Source: Nitrobacter winogradskyi Nb-255 (GTDB taxonomy: Bacteria; Pseudomonadota; Alphaproteobacteria; Rhizobiales; Xanthobacteraceae). From it: a stretch of 64,000 nucleotides of DNA. The notes under the pieces were generated by a model that made no database searches, was not told the origin of the DNA, and saw nothing but the letters and a program-made list of their open reading frames with translations. The translations under genes were made by a program, and so were the position numbers. Positions 9,061-18,800 of this stretch are shown in pieces. The stretch is from positions 2,260,001-2,324,000 of the forward strand of contig NC_007406.1 in the NCBI RefSeq assembly GCF_000012725.1. Direction: 5' to 3'. Each line of letters opens with the position of its first letter. Position 1 is the stretch's first letter.

Positions 9061-11421
9061 TCAGAATTTCATCGACAGTGATCCGACAACCGTTCGCGGC
9101 GCTCCCAGGAAATAGGTCGCGCCCGCGCTCAGATCGATGTCGCTGGGAGAGATCTGTGAGATGTACTGACGATCAAAGATGTTCTGGATCGAGAAGCTCG
9201 CATTCAGGGATTCGACACCAAAATGGGACCCGAGATCATAGGACATCGTCAAATCCGCAACGGTGTATCCGGATACACGCTGGGTGTTGGCGGCTTCACC
9301 GAAACGCGGGCCGATGTAACGTACGATCGGCATGATCGCCAGACGGTCCACCTGGTAGGTTACTCCGCCCTTTATCATGACTTGCGGCGTGTTCGGGATC
9401 TGCTTACCCTTGGTCGCCAGCATGGCGCCGCCGCTCAGGGTTGGCGTATCGGAATCGAATGTTTCGGATGCCAGCGTCGTCGAACCGAAGACTGAGAACT
9501 GCTCGTCGAACCTATAGTTCGCTTCAAGCTCAAAGCCGTATCCGGTGCTCGATCCGGTGCCTTGAAAGTATGCGATGTTCGGGCCGATCGATGGATCGAT
9601 GACCTTGACCTGCTTGTTCTGGTATTTGGCGTAGAACAGGGTTGGGATCACAGTCAGCCCGTACTGGCTAAAGCGTAGCGAAGCATCAAACTGATCAGAG
9701 ATTTCCGGCCGCACCTTGTCGACCAGCGATTGCAGCGAGAACCCCCTCGCGGTGAACACCGTGCGGTTGCTGATGTAATTGCTTGCTTGCGGTCCCCAAT
9801 CCGGGCGGCCGAATCTGCGTCCATAGCTGAAATTCACGCTGAGAGCCGGGTTGAGATCGTGACGAATCGCGACGTTGGGAAGCCATGCGGTATAGTCCCG
9901 TGCAGCCAGGGTGGCATCGGGATAGATCGCGGGGTTCAATGCCAGCGCCTGACCGTGAGTGCCGTCAGAAATTCCCGCAGTGTTGTAGTACAACATCTGC
10001 GGTGCCCCGAGAACCATGTAGCGCAGACCGCTGGTCACAAAGGTTGACCCAAAATTCTGCGAAACCTGAAAGTACGGACTGTTGACGCTGAAGTTGTCGA
10101 TTCTCGCAAGACTCTGCCAGTGGGAGAAATCAAGTCCGCCGGCCGCATCCACGGTGAAACGCCGCTGATCCGTCGGAGGTGGCGGCGGCTTCATCGATTG
10201 CCACCAGTATCCGACAACGACGTCGGTTCCCCAGGGAAACTGCCCGGCGTACTCGAAAACGCTACCGACGTTCTGGTTCTGCTGACGCCAGATCTGAACG
10301 TTACTTCCGGCCGCGTTGTATCGCGTGGTGTCGTTGTCCCAGTAGTATGGCTTGAACAGCAGATGCTGTCCTTCGGCAAAGTTATAATCAAGCTTTGCGA
10401 AAGTCGCGAACGTTTTAGCGTTCATCCGGTTAAACTTGTAGTAGTTGACGTCGGTTGCCGCGACGCCCGTCAGCGTGGTGTTGAAGTCATGACTATAGTT
10501 GTTTCTTAGATTTGTGGTCTGAGGATACGTTAGCGCTCGAAAGAAATTCTCGGCGTAGTTGTTGTAGACCGCGGTAACGTCGAGGGTGATACGGTCACCG
10601 AAATCCTGGCTCAACCCGAACGTGACGTTCTGGCGTTTCTGGTCGCCAGCGCCCGTCCACTTGTCGACACCGATATTGGACCCGGACAGAAAGGCTTTGG
10701 TTGCCGTCTCCGGATTCAGGCCGCTGTCGATTCGAACGAATGTCTTATAGAAGCTGTCGGTGCCGAAGGCTTGGCGCGCCGTGAAGCCAGCTTTATCCTG
10801 TGGTCTCAGCGTGAGCTGGTTGATCACGCCGGTCGCGTTCGACAGGCCAATGCCTTTGTCGGACGGCACGGCACCGCGATAAACGTCGATACGCCCAATG
10901 TTCTCCAGATCGAACAGATCGGAGCCGCCCACAATTCCCATTAGCGGTAAGCCGTCGATCGTGCGTGAAAGATGAAAATCTCCCTTGCCGCGAATATTAA
11001 TGTTTCGCGTCGTATTCAAACCATACGGATCCGGTGTCTGAACCGAAACAGAGGGAATCAGGGCCAGCGGCTGGTAGAAGCTCGTCTGCGCCGGTCCGCC
11101 CAGAATCGCGATGCCCTGCTGTGTCACGCTGCTGGCGCCGGCTAACTGCGGCGTGGTGCTGAGGACGGAGTTTTGCGATGCCCGAACACCGCCAGATTGT
11201 TGCTGTTGCTGCGGGACAGGTTGCTGATTGCTCGGCACAGCCTGTCGCGCACGTCGCGCGGTCCGGCCCCGTGCATTCGTCGTGCTGTTCTGCCGCACAT
11301 TTCTCGGCTGACCATCGCTGACAATGGTCACGGGCGGAAGATTCGTTGAATCCTGCGCTACGGCCAACGCGCCGTACGACTCGCCGCCAAGCAGCGCGCC
11401 GATGAACAATATTCTCTTCAC
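9061..11421 (-). CDS. TonB-dependent outer membrane receptor (iron-siderophore type)
   Basis: A 786-residue ligand-gated outer membrane barrel. After a short signal peptide (KRILFIGALLGGESYGALAVAQ) comes a Gln/Arg-rich linker, then a plug domain with GGPAQTSFYQPLALIPSV and NINIRGKGDF, then the beta-barrel ending in a C-terminal Phe (SLSMKF), as expected for outer membrane insertion. I chose the GTG at 11421, preceded by GGGGA, rather than the longer upstream frame. It diverges from the binding-protein gene at 11751, which points to shared iron-responsive control. The ligand is probably a ferric siderophore; the exact one is unknown. Confidence 0.9.
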   Translation of the reverse strand: MKRILFIGALLGGESYGALAVAQDSTNLPPVTIVSDGQPRNVRQNSTTNARGRTARRARQAVPSNQQPVPQQQQQSGGVRASQNSVLSTTPQLAGASSVTQQGIAILGGPAQTSFYQPLALIPSVSVQTPDPYGLNTTRNINIRGKGDFHLSRTIDGLPLMGIVGGSDLFDLENIGRIDVYRGAVPSDKGIGLSNATGVINQLTLRPQDKAGFTARQAFGTDSFYKTFVRIDSGLNPETATKAFLSGSNIGVDKWTGAGDQKRQNVTFGLSQDFGDRITLDVTAVYNNYAENFFRALTYPQTTNLRNNYSHDFNTTLTGVAATDVNYYKFNRMNAKTFATFAKLDYNFAEGQHLLFKPYYWDNDTTRYNAAGSNVQIWRQQNQNVGSVFEYAGQFPWGTDVVVGYWWQSMKPPPPPTDQRRFTVDAAGGLDFSHWQSLARIDNFSVNSPYFQVSQNFGSTFVTSGLRYMVLGAPQMLYYNTAGISDGTHGQALALNPAIYPDATLAARDYTAWLPNVAIRHDLNPALSVNFSYGRRFGRPDWGPQASNYISNRTVFTARGFSLQSLVDKVRPEISDQFDASLRFSQYGLTVIPTLFYAKYQNKQVKVIDPSIGPNIAYFQGTGSSTGYGFELEANYRFDEQFSVFGSTTLASETFDSDTPTLSGGAMLATKGKQIPNTPQVMIKGGVTYQVDRLAIMPIVRYIGPRFGEAANTQRVSGYTVADLTMSYDLGSHFGVESLNASFSIQNIFDRQYISQISPSDIDLSAGATYFLGAPRTVVGSLSMKF

Positions 11422-11494
11422 AATCCAGTCCCCAATATTTCCACGCGACGACGCGCAACGCGCCGCTCTGCTCGCGATGTGTGTGAAAATTCGC

Positions 11495-11510
11495 TGTACC
11501 CTCCGGTACA
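11495..11510. promoter_or_regulatory. Palindrome in divergent iron-uptake promoter region
   Basis: TGTACC and GGTACA are arranged as a 6-bp inverted repeat around CTCC, in the 330-base gap between the divergent TonB receptor and binding-protein genes. It could be an operator. I do not see a clear Fur/Irr consensus, so its role is a guess. The rest of 11422-11750 holds no gene. Confidence 0.3.
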
Positions 11511-11750
11511 ATGATCTGTCGCCGAACGATCCGCGCGTTCTCAAAACAGACGCGGATCGCTTTCGATCAGGCCCGCGCGCACGGCACGCGCCCGTCGACC
11601 AAGGCAAAGAACGGTTCGAAGCATCGTGACGCGAGTGCTTCAATTCGTTATATACAGATAGATATCTCGTATAGAATGGAACTCGTGCCGTCAAGCAGCG
11701 CGGCGACCGAAAACAACGCAATCTGTACTTCGCGGTCAGGAGAACTGAAC

Positions 11751-12782
11751 TTGATTCAACGCAGGATAGACCACTCGAGAGCCATTGCACTTTTCGCTTG
11801 CATCATGATGCTGATGTCGTCGATGACGCCCGCGCGGGCCGACCGCACGATCACGGACATGGCTGGCCGTAGGGTGATTATTGCGGATCGAGTGGCGCGC
11901 GTGGCGACCATTGGCCCCGTCCCGGTGCTTAACAGCTTCGTGTTCGCGCTTGGTGAGGCGAGATCGCTTGTCAACGGTCTGCCGCCGAACCTATCCGGGC
12001 CACGCTGGCGCATGCAGTATCTTGTCGATCCCGATATCTCCCGACGCCCTGTACTACAGGGTGGCGGCGGTGCTCCGCTGGTAGAAGGTTTGATCGAAAC
12101 GAAGCCCGATATCGTCCTCACAATGGACCGGAGAAACGTCGATCTGGCGGCTCGCGCCCGCACACCCGTGGTGTTTCTCGCATGGCGACAGCCGAATGAC
12201 GTGAAGGCGGTGATGCGCCTGCTCGGCCAGATCTACGGCAAGACCGAAGCGGCGGAAGCCTATTGCAGCTACTTCGATATGACCCTGGGCAACATCAGCA
12301 CGCGGCTGGCGCAGCGGTCAACGCAACGGCCGCGGGTACTTTATGCCAATCTCAAGCGCATGACCCAACCACACCTGATTGCCGAGTGGTGGATCGCTCA
12401 GGCCGGCGGCCGCAGCGTCACGGACGGCGATCGGCCGACCGAGGCGCTGACCTTCTCCCGCGAGCAGCTTCTGGCATGGGACCCGGAAGTGATGATACTC
12501 AGTAACGCGGCCGAGGTCGCGGAAGCCTATGCCGATCCCCGCCTCAGCACCGTCTCGGCCATTCGCAATCGCCGCGTCGCCGCCATTCCGACGGGCGTGC
12601 ACCTGTGGGGCAACCGCACCGTCGAAGAGCCTCTGACCGTGCTGTGGGCGGCGCAACTCATCCACCCTGATCTGTTCAAGGATTGGGATATCAAGAAAGA
12701 AGTCGTCGCATTCTACGCGATGTTCTTCAAGACATCGTTGGCGAAGCCGGAAGTTGAAAGAATACTGAGTGGCCGCCCGTGA
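11751..12782 (+). CDS. Periplasmic iron-siderophore-binding protein (FecB/FepB family)
   Basis: A 343-residue solute-binding component of an iron-chelate ABC importer. A TTG start at 11751 with AGGAG eight bases upstream gives a clean signal peptide (basic QRRIDHSR, hydrophobic AIALFACIMMLMSS, ARA cleavage site). The mature part opens with RTITDMAGRRVIIADRVARVATIGP, the usual start of the PF01497 fold, and later has EGLIETKPDIVL. A longer in-frame start upstream (ATG at 11676) would bury the signal sequence. It is divergent from the TonB receptor and converges on the ATPase/permease genes, which carry the rest of the importer. Confidence 0.88.
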   Translation: MIQRRIDHSRAIALFACIMMLMSSMTPARADRTITDMAGRRVIIADRVARVATIGPVPVLNSFVFALGEARSLVNGLPPNLSGPRWRMQYLVDPDISRRPVLQGGGGAPLVEGLIETKPDIVLTMDRRNVDLAARARTPVVFLAWRQPNDVKAVMRLLGQIYGKTEAAEAYCSYFDMTLGNISTRLAQRSTQRPRVLYANLKRMTQPHLIAEWWIAQAGGRSVTDGDRPTEALTFSREQLLAWDPEVMILSNAAEVAEAYADPRLSTVSAIRNRRVAAIPTGVHLWGNRTVEEPLTVLWAAQLIHPDLFKDWDIKKEVVAFYAMFFKTSLAKPEVERILSGRP

Positions 12783-12788
12783 TCAAGT

Positions 12789-13619
12789 TTACGCGCGAGT
12801 TGGCTCAAGACGCGCATCCAACGCGTGTTCCATTGTCGGAACGATCACCATCTGGCCCTCGACATCCGTCAGGGTCGAGACCGCAACGCCGTAGAGTGCG
12901 CGAATGAGCGATGGGGTGATGATCTGCGCCGGCGGGCCGTCCGCCATGATCGCGCCGTCGCGCAGCACGACAATGCGGGTCGCCACCCGCACCGCATGTT
13001 CAGGATTATGCGTGCTGAACAGAATGGCATGGCCGCTGCCTGCGAGATCAACGAGATGCTTCAGCAGGCGGACCTGATAGCCATAGTCAAGACCTGTCAT
13101 CGGCTCATCCAGTATCAGGATGCCGGCGCCTTGCGCCAGCGCGCGTGCGATCAGGGTCAGTTGCCGTTCGCCGCCTGAAATCTCGGTATAACGGCGCAAG
13201 GCGAGATGCGTGATCGCGAGCCGCTCCAGCACCTCATCCACGGCCCGATAATCAGCGGCTTGTGGCGCGCGGAAGATGCCTGTCTCGGCAAGACGTCCAA
13301 GCAGCACCACATCACGCACCTTATAGGGAAACGGCGCGACATGCGCCTGCGGTACGTACGCGATACGTTGCGCCAGGGCGCGGCGTGAGAATTCCGCAAG
13401 CCGGCTGTCGTTGAGTCGGAGTTCGCCCCGTTCGGGCTTCAAGAAGCCCAGCAGGATACGAAACAGCGTGCTCTTGCCAGCGCCGTTGGCTCCAAGCAAC
13501 GCGACGATCTCGCCCGACTTGAGACTGATCGTAATGTCGTCAAGGATGACGCGCGTCCCGCGCCGGAAATGAACGGTGCGCGCCTCAAGGCATTCGATGT
13601 GGGGTGTGGACGTCATCAT
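12789..13619 (-). CDS. Iron-siderophore ABC transporter ATP-binding protein
   Basis: A 276-residue FecE/FhuC-type ATPase that drives ferric-chelate import. Walker A (LLGANGAGKSTL), the signature ISGGERQLTLIARAL, Walker B (ILILDEPMTGLD) and the switch His (FSTHNPEH) are all present. The start at 13619 overlaps the permease stop as ATGA, with AGGA upstream, showing translational coupling. The gene ends seven bases from the convergent binding-protein stop. The partner permease and binding protein are adjacent, so the importer looks complete. Confidence 0.92.
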   Translation of the reverse strand: MMTSTPHIECLEARTVHFRRGTRVILDDITISLKSGEIVALLGANGAGKSTLFRILLGFLKPERGELRLNDSRLAEFSRRALAQRIAYVPQAHVAPFPYKVRDVVLLGRLAETGIFRAPQAADYRAVDEVLERLAITHLALRRYTEISGGERQLTLIARALAQGAGILILDEPMTGLDYGYQVRLLKHLVDLAGSGHAILFSTHNPEHAVRVATRIVVLRDGAIMADGPPAQIITPSLIRALYGVAVSTLTDVEGQMVIVPTMEHALDARLEPTRA

Positions 13620-14617
13620 GTCCATCCTGACCGCGCTCGATGCAGCACGATGATAAAGGCCGGAATGCCCAGCAGTTCGGTGAGAATTCCGATCGGAATT
13701 TCCGAGCGCATGATGCTGCGTGACAGGCAATCGGCGCCGATCAAGAAAATCGCGCCGCAGAATGCGCTGATCGGCAGCAGGCGCGCATTGCCGGGCCCGA
13801 GCGCAAGCCGCACCACATGCGGGACCACGAGCCCTACCCATCCGATCATGCCGGCGAGCGACACCGAGAGCGCGGAGACCAGTGTCGCCGCACCGATCAC
13901 GCCGTAACGCACCGGTTGCGCCGGCACGCCAAGCGCGCGCGCTTCATCGTCGCCCATGGATAGTGCATCGAGCGCGCGGCCAAACAGCGAGAGCGCGACA
14001 AGACCTCCGACGATCGGAATCATGGCCCAGCGAATCTGTGTCATGTCCACCCCGCCGAGACTGCCCATCAGCCAGTACACGATCGCCGGCAGCTCCTCGT
14101 AGGGGTCCGCGGTGTATTTGACGATCGACAGGGCAGAAGTGAACAGCGCGGCGGAAATCATGCCGCCGAGGACAAGCAAGATCATCGAAGCTTGTCCGAA
14201 CATGCTCGCAATCATGAGTCCGACACTGACCGCGACCAACCCCATGATAAAAGCGGACAGTTGGACCAACGCCCAGTTGCCAAACAGCAGAATACCAAGC
14301 GCCGCGCCAAAGCTCGCGCCGCCGAGAACACCGAGAATTCCCGGCGAAACCAGCGGATTGCGAAACACCGCTTGAAAGGCGGCGCCGGACGACGCCAAAG
14401 CCGCTCCGACCAGCGCCGCGCCGAGAATCCGCGGCAGACGAATTTCCACGATGATATTATGAAGCAGTTGATAACTCTCCGGCGCCATCGGCTTCAGTCC
14501 AGCCATAGCCAGAAAAAAAGAAACGACATCGCCAATCTGAAGCGGATAGCGGCCGATCGTGAGAGCAAACAGGATTGCGCCGAGCAGCAACACGGGCGTG
14601 AACATGAGGCGTGTCAT
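13616..14617 (-). CDS. Iron-siderophore ABC transporter permease (FecCD/BtuC family)
   Basis: A 333-residue inner membrane permease with many hydrophobic helices. Family blocks include EIRLPRILGAALVGAALASSG near residues 57-77 and FRNPLVSPGILGVLGGASFG near 85-105, plus GMIGWVGLVVPHVVRLALG near 260. It is upstream of, and overlaps by four bases with, the ATPase gene. Only one permease gene is present, so it probably forms a homodimer as in BtuC. Confidence 0.92.
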   Translation of the reverse strand: MTRLMFTPVLLLGAILFALTIGRYPLQIGDVVSFFLAMAGLKPMAPESYQLLHNIIVEIRLPRILGAALVGAALASSGAAFQAVFRNPLVSPGILGVLGGASFGAALGILLFGNWALVQLSAFIMGLVAVSVGLMIASMFGQASMILLVLGGMISAALFTSALSIVKYTADPYEELPAIVYWLMGSLGGVDMTQIRWAMIPIVGGLVALSLFGRALDALSMGDDEARALGVPAQPVRYGVIGAATLVSALSVSLAGMIGWVGLVVPHVVRLALGPGNARLLPISAFCGAIFLIGADCLSRSIMRSEIPIGILTELLGIPAFIIVLHRARSGWT

Positions 14618-15008
14618 ATGTGTTGCTTTTCCCTCGATCGCCTCGAACAGGTCGCGATCCCGCCGCGACCTGCGGCGGCCATCGTTATCACGTTATGAAC
14701 ATAACGTCGATAGCCGGATGGCGATCGAGCCGCCGCAACGGCTCAAGGTAAAGCCGGATGGCAGAATGTCCTCTCTTAGCTGAATTCAGCGAGAGCACGG
14801 CCGGACCTTAAGCGATATCGGTCGTCCGACGTTAGGGTCGTCTTACGCAAGCCATACGTGCAGCACTCCCGCCAGCACGTCATGAACGAGACTGGAAGCA
14901 CCGTCGATCCGAGCAGCGGATTTACCAGCGCCGAGACGAGGCTCCAGCCAATTCGGAAGCGATCAAAATCCAGGAATCCTTCGCCGCTCCCGTCACCGAG
15001 ACATACGC
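14618..15008. other. Intergenic, no gene seen
   Basis: About 390 bases between the permease start and the 3' end of the truncated TonB receptor on the same strand. It must hold the promoter of the permease-ATPase operon, but I see no convincing motif. Confidence 0.5.
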
Positions 15009-16626
15009 TCAAAACCTCGCCCGCGCGCTCAGCAGGAAATTACGTGGCGGGCCGCACCAGTTAGCGTAGTCTGCGTATCCCATCGTCTGGTAATATCTCT
15101 TGTCGAAGACATTATTGACGTTGAGCGTCGCGCTCCAGTGCTGATTGATCTTGTATTCCACATACAGATCGACCACCGCGCGGCCCGGCTCGGTAAATTC
15201 AAACGGGGCCAAAGGTCCGTCATATTCTCCGGTATTCGGGTTTAGGGTTCTCGCCTCTCCCTTCCGGTAGAATGAACTTTGCGCGGTCACGCCGCCGCCG
15301 ACTTTCCACCCATCAAGCGGCCCTCGAAGCGCATAGGTCGTCCACAGCTTGAACAGGTGCTTGGGAGTCACCGTGCTGTAACGGCCGCCTGCGACTACAT
15401 TCTCATTGTCGTTGAAGGTGTAGCCTGCCTGAACCCGCCACCCCTCGGCGATTTCGCCACTGACCTCGGCATCCACGCCCCGGCTGACAATGCGGCCCTG
15501 ACCGAGAAAACAGCAATTACGGCCCAGGTCGCCGGTAACCGGCGGATAGGCCGGGTCCGGCACCGCCTCGCCGTTACGGTTGACATGATAAAGCGCGATG
15601 CTCGTATTCAGGCGCCCGTCGAGCAGGCTGCCTTTGACGCCGGTCTCGTAAGTGCGCCCCGTGACGGGACCGAGCGGTGTTCCGGGTAATGGTCCGCTGA
15701 GAGAATTGGCCTGCGGCTGATAGGTCTCGGCAAAGCTCGCATAAGCGGACCAATGCGTCGAGAAATCATACACCAGGCCCAGGGAAGGCGTAAAAACCTT
15801 GTTGTCATCGAACCTTGTAAGTGTCGTGCCGGTGATGTTCCCCGTATTCCTGTCAAAGGTAGTGATGGCATCGTCGTAATTATACCAGCTCAACCGTCCA
15901 CCGACGATAAGCGTGAGCGGATCAGCGATTTTCGCCGCCAGCGACCCGTAAACGCCTTTTTGCGTGATTTTGGTCGCCCACTGGAAGATTCGAAAGTAAG
16001 GATCATTTAATCGAAAATCGGCTGGATCGAACTCGAATATGTTCGGAACAAATATAGTGCCGCCGTTGCGTGCATTTGTTTCTCCGCCGCTGTCATATCG
16101 GATTATATTCGCGCCCAATGTCAGCTTGTGGTCCATGCCAAGCAGATGGAATGATCCCTTCAACACGGCATCCAACGTGCTCTGGGTCTCGTTACGATAA
16201 AATTGCCTGCCGTGTCCCGTGCCGCTCCGAAGGCCGGACAGGGTGATCGGATCAATCGCACCCCAGAAGACCTGAGTTTTTTCGTCAACCTTGCTGTGCG
16301 CTCGCGACGCCTCGATTCCCAGGGTCCACTTGTCTCCGAGCTCCTGATCAAGGCGAACGAACTGCTTGGTGGTGTTCCTCAGCCAGCGGTTTTCGTCAGG
16401 CGCGAGAAACGTGCTGCGTGGCAAGCCTATATCTGCTCCGTTCGAGTAGCGCGGCAAGCCATAGCGCCAGTTCGAACCATCCTGACGCATGATGTCGCTG
16501 CCGAATGTCAGCATCGTACTGTCGGTGACGTCGGCTTCGACAATTCCATAGAGCAGGTATTTGTTGCTCTTTGCGACATTGTAGAAAAACTCCCGGTCCT
16601 CATATGTCATTCGGCCTGCGATATTG
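15009..16626 (-). pseudogene. TonB-dependent siderophore receptor, 5'-truncated
   Basis: About 535 codons of the barrel of an FpvA/FhuE-type receptor survive, ending in NFLLSARARF with the C-terminal Phe. Barrel features such as FTPSLGLVYDFSTHWSAYASFAET and NVNNVFDKRYYQTMGYA are clear. The signal peptide and plug domain, about 250 residues, are missing. The frame runs open into the end of the IS21-like element, so the loss occurred at that junction. Without plug and signal the product cannot work. It lies next to a complete siderophore importer, whose second receptor it probably was. Confidence 0.85.
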
Positions 16627-17806
16627 ACCCTCTAAGCCGGGGGATCGGCGTCCAAAATTGACCCCCTGAAGGTTGGTCTGTTGCGCTGCCTGCTTTGTCA
16701 TGAAGCAGGTGGTCGGGGATGCTGGTCGTGGAGACGATTGCGCGGATACGGCGCGAACACTTCATCAAGGGCAAGACGATCAGGGCGATCGCCCGCGACC
16801 TTAAGGTGTCCCGGAACACGGTCCGGAAGGTGCTGAGGTCGGGAGAGACCTCGTTCGAGTACGAGCGGCAGGTTCAGCCGCGGCCCAAGCTTGGACACTG
16901 GGCATCTGAGCTCGATGTGTTGCTGGCGGCGAACGCGACCAAATCCGCGCGCGAACAGCTGACCTTGATCCGGATCTTCGAAGAGTTGCGCGGCCGCGGC
17001 TATGACGGTGGTTACGATGCCGTGCGGCGTTACGCCAGGCGGTGGAACAAGGAGCGCGGGCAATCGACCGCGGCGGCCTATGTTCCGCTGAGCTTTGCGG
17101 CGGGCGAAGCCTACCAGTTCGACTGGAGCCATGAGATCGTTCTCCTCAACGGCGTGACGGCGATCGTGAAGGTCGCTCATGTCCGGCTGTGCCACAGCCG
17201 CATGCTGTTCGTGCGAGCCTATCCGCGCGAGACGCAGGAGATGGTGTTCGACGCCCATGACCGGGCGTTCGCGCTGTTCAAAGGGACCTGCAGCCGCGGC
17301 ATCTACGACAACATGAAGACGGCGGTGGAGACGATCTTTGTCGGCAAGGATCGCCTCGAGATCGAGAGCCGCAACGGACGACAAGGTCGTATCGCCGAGC
17401 ATTTGACCAGGATGGACTTCATCGTCCTCGACGAACTCGGTTACCTGCCGTTCGCTCAATCCGGCGGCCAGCTCCTGTTCCATCTCGTCAGCAGACTCTA
17501 CGAGCGTACGTCCATCGTCGTCACAACCAATCTCGCCTTCGGCGAATGGCCAAGCGTGTTCGGCGACGCCAAGATGACAACCGCGCTGCTCGACCGGCTC
17601 ACCCACCACTGCGACATTGTCGAGACCGGCAACGACAGCTGGCGATTCAAAAGCCGCGACGACGATCACGCCACCCGCGCTCGTCCCGTCTCCGCAATCC
17701 CGGCCAGCTCCGACGGGCCGAGCGCTACCCTCAAACCACGCCGCGCGAAGGGGTCAAATTTGGACGCCGATACGGGGTCAAATTTGTGAGCCGATTGACA
17801 GACATG
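16624..17806 (+). mobile_element. IS21-family element, internally deleted
   Basis: The ends share a repeated motif: TCGGCGTCCAAAATTGACCCC at the left (about 16649) and its near-identical inverse at the right (about 17759), with a second TTGACCC copy at each extremity. These subterminal repeats are typical of IS21 relatives. The element is about 1.2 kb instead of about 2.5 kb because istA and istB have been fused by an internal deletion. The extreme ends are approximate. The two flanks belong to different broken genes, so it marks a rearrangement point. Confidence 0.75.
16719..17789 (+). pseudogene. In-frame IstA-IstB fusion from internal deletion
   Basis: A 356-codon open frame. Residues 1 to about 210 are the N-terminus of IstA transposase: HTH ([24 protein letters not shown]) and the start of the DDE domain ([17 protein letters not shown]). 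From about residue 220 the protein is the C-terminal half of the IstB ATPase, with Walker B-like [12 protein letters not shown] and [12 protein letters not shown]. The IstA C-terminus and the IstB Walker A are lost. The junction lies near 17350-17375, where the sequence changes from VGKDR to RNGRQGR. Neither activity should remain, though the DNA-binding part may. Confidence 0.8.
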
Positions 17807-18042
17807 TAGACGACGAGTGGAATTCTGATAAGGATGACGGCATTCAGAGCACAGCCGACGACTAGGGAGACGGTGAAGCGGTCTCCAAGCTGGCGAAGCG
17901 CATGCTTGTAATTTTCGAAGCCGGCCGCCTTTGATGTCCCGTCTAAGGCAAGGGCGTGCTGAATGCCGTCAGACTTCTTGAATCGCTTGGCGAACTGCTT
18001 GACGCCCTCGATTGAGGACGGACGAATGTGATCGTTCGACAC
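17807..18042 (-). pseudogene. Truncated DUF5623-like plasmid protein, 5' part only
   Basis: From a GTG at 18042 the frame reads SNDHIRPSSIEGVKQFAKRF, then GIQHALALDGTSKAAGFENYKHALRQLG. This resembles the N-terminus of DUF5623-type proteins of alphaproteobacterial plasmids and integrative elements. After about 55 residues the similarity fades, and the frame runs into the IS21 end. The rest of the gene is absent. The family name is from memory and moderately certain; the truncation at the IS is clear. Confidence 0.5.
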
Positions 18043-18419
18043 GTCAGTCTTCCGGCCTTAGCGAAGCGTCGCCCGTCAGCCACCTCTCGAGCCCGACATG
18101 ACATGGCGGGAACGATTTGATCAGGACAGCGCCTCAACGGCTTCGCGACGACGGGCGGCAGGCTGCTGCCAGTAGCCGAGTCATCTAACCCTGACTTTCG
18201 CGGAGGGATGCTCACCTCCCGAGCCGGGAGGTCTACGGGCGCGCGCGATCTCCCCTGAGAAGGCGGTAAAGCAAGCCGGCGTGGCCCTGCCCCACAGCCC
18301 ACAGCCCAAGCTGAAGGAATCGAGACCCGACCTGGTATCCTCCATCCCCTTGCAGACTTCATCAATTAGTCATATATGATGTGTTAAATAATATTTTCTT
18401 GCATATCTGGACAATTAGG
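18043..18419. other. Intergenic, no gene; contains a perfect hairpin
   Basis: About 375 bases upstream of hipB and of the DUF5623-like remnant. ACCTCCCG and CGGGAGGT (18214-18232) form a perfect 8-bp stem with loop AGC. It is not followed by a T-run, so it is not a standard terminator. The last 60 bases are AT-rich and hold the hipB promoter/operator. Confidence 0.5.
18370..18379. promoter_or_regulatory. Candidate HipB operator upstream of hipBA
   Basis: TCATATATGA is a perfect 10-bp palindrome, 40 bases before the hipB start, in an AT-rich promoter-like stretch. The same core recurs in a longer palindrome just after hipA. Antitoxins of the HipB type usually bind such repeats to repress their own operon. 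Confidence 0.5.
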
Positions 18420-18800
18420 ATGAGCTCGCCAAAATCAAAGACGGCCCTTGAGCGGCTTGGCCGTGACCTACGGGCGGCACGACTAAGCCGCCGCGTCGCC
18501 GTGGCCGATCTGGCGGTGCGCGCAGGCACGTCAGCCAGCACCGTCGCGCGCCTGGAAAAGGGCGATCCCGGCGTTGGCATCGGCACACTCGCAGATGTGC
18601 TCGTCGCTCTTGGCCTCATCGAAAGACTGGCCGATCTGGTCGATATCCGGAAGGACGATTTGGGTCTGGCGTTGACCTCCGAGCGCGTGCCGCAACGCGG
18701 CCGCTCCTTCGCGACCACACTGCGCAAACAGGAGCGGCAGAATGACAAGCCGAAGCGGAATGAGCCGGACACTGTCGATCCGGACGGCGTGGCCTTCTGA
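18420..18800 (+). CDS. hipB: HipB-like antitoxin, XRE-family transcriptional regulator
   Basis: A 126-residue DNA-binding antitoxin. An HTH spans roughly residues 8-62 (LGRDLRAARLSRRVAVADLAVRAGTSASTVARLE and GVGIGTLADVLVALGL), followed by a basic, probably disordered tail. The ATG at 18420 is chosen over one at 18381 because it starts the conserved domain directly. Its stop overlaps the hipA start (TGATG). It should neutralise HipA and repress the operon through the TCATATATGA palindromes. Confidence 0.85.
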   Translation: MSSPKSKTALERLGRDLRAARLSRRVAVADLAVRAGTSASTVARLEKGDPGVGIGTLADVLVALGLIERLADLVDIRKDDLGLALTSERVPQRGRSFATTLRKQERQNDKPKRNEPDTVDPDGVAF

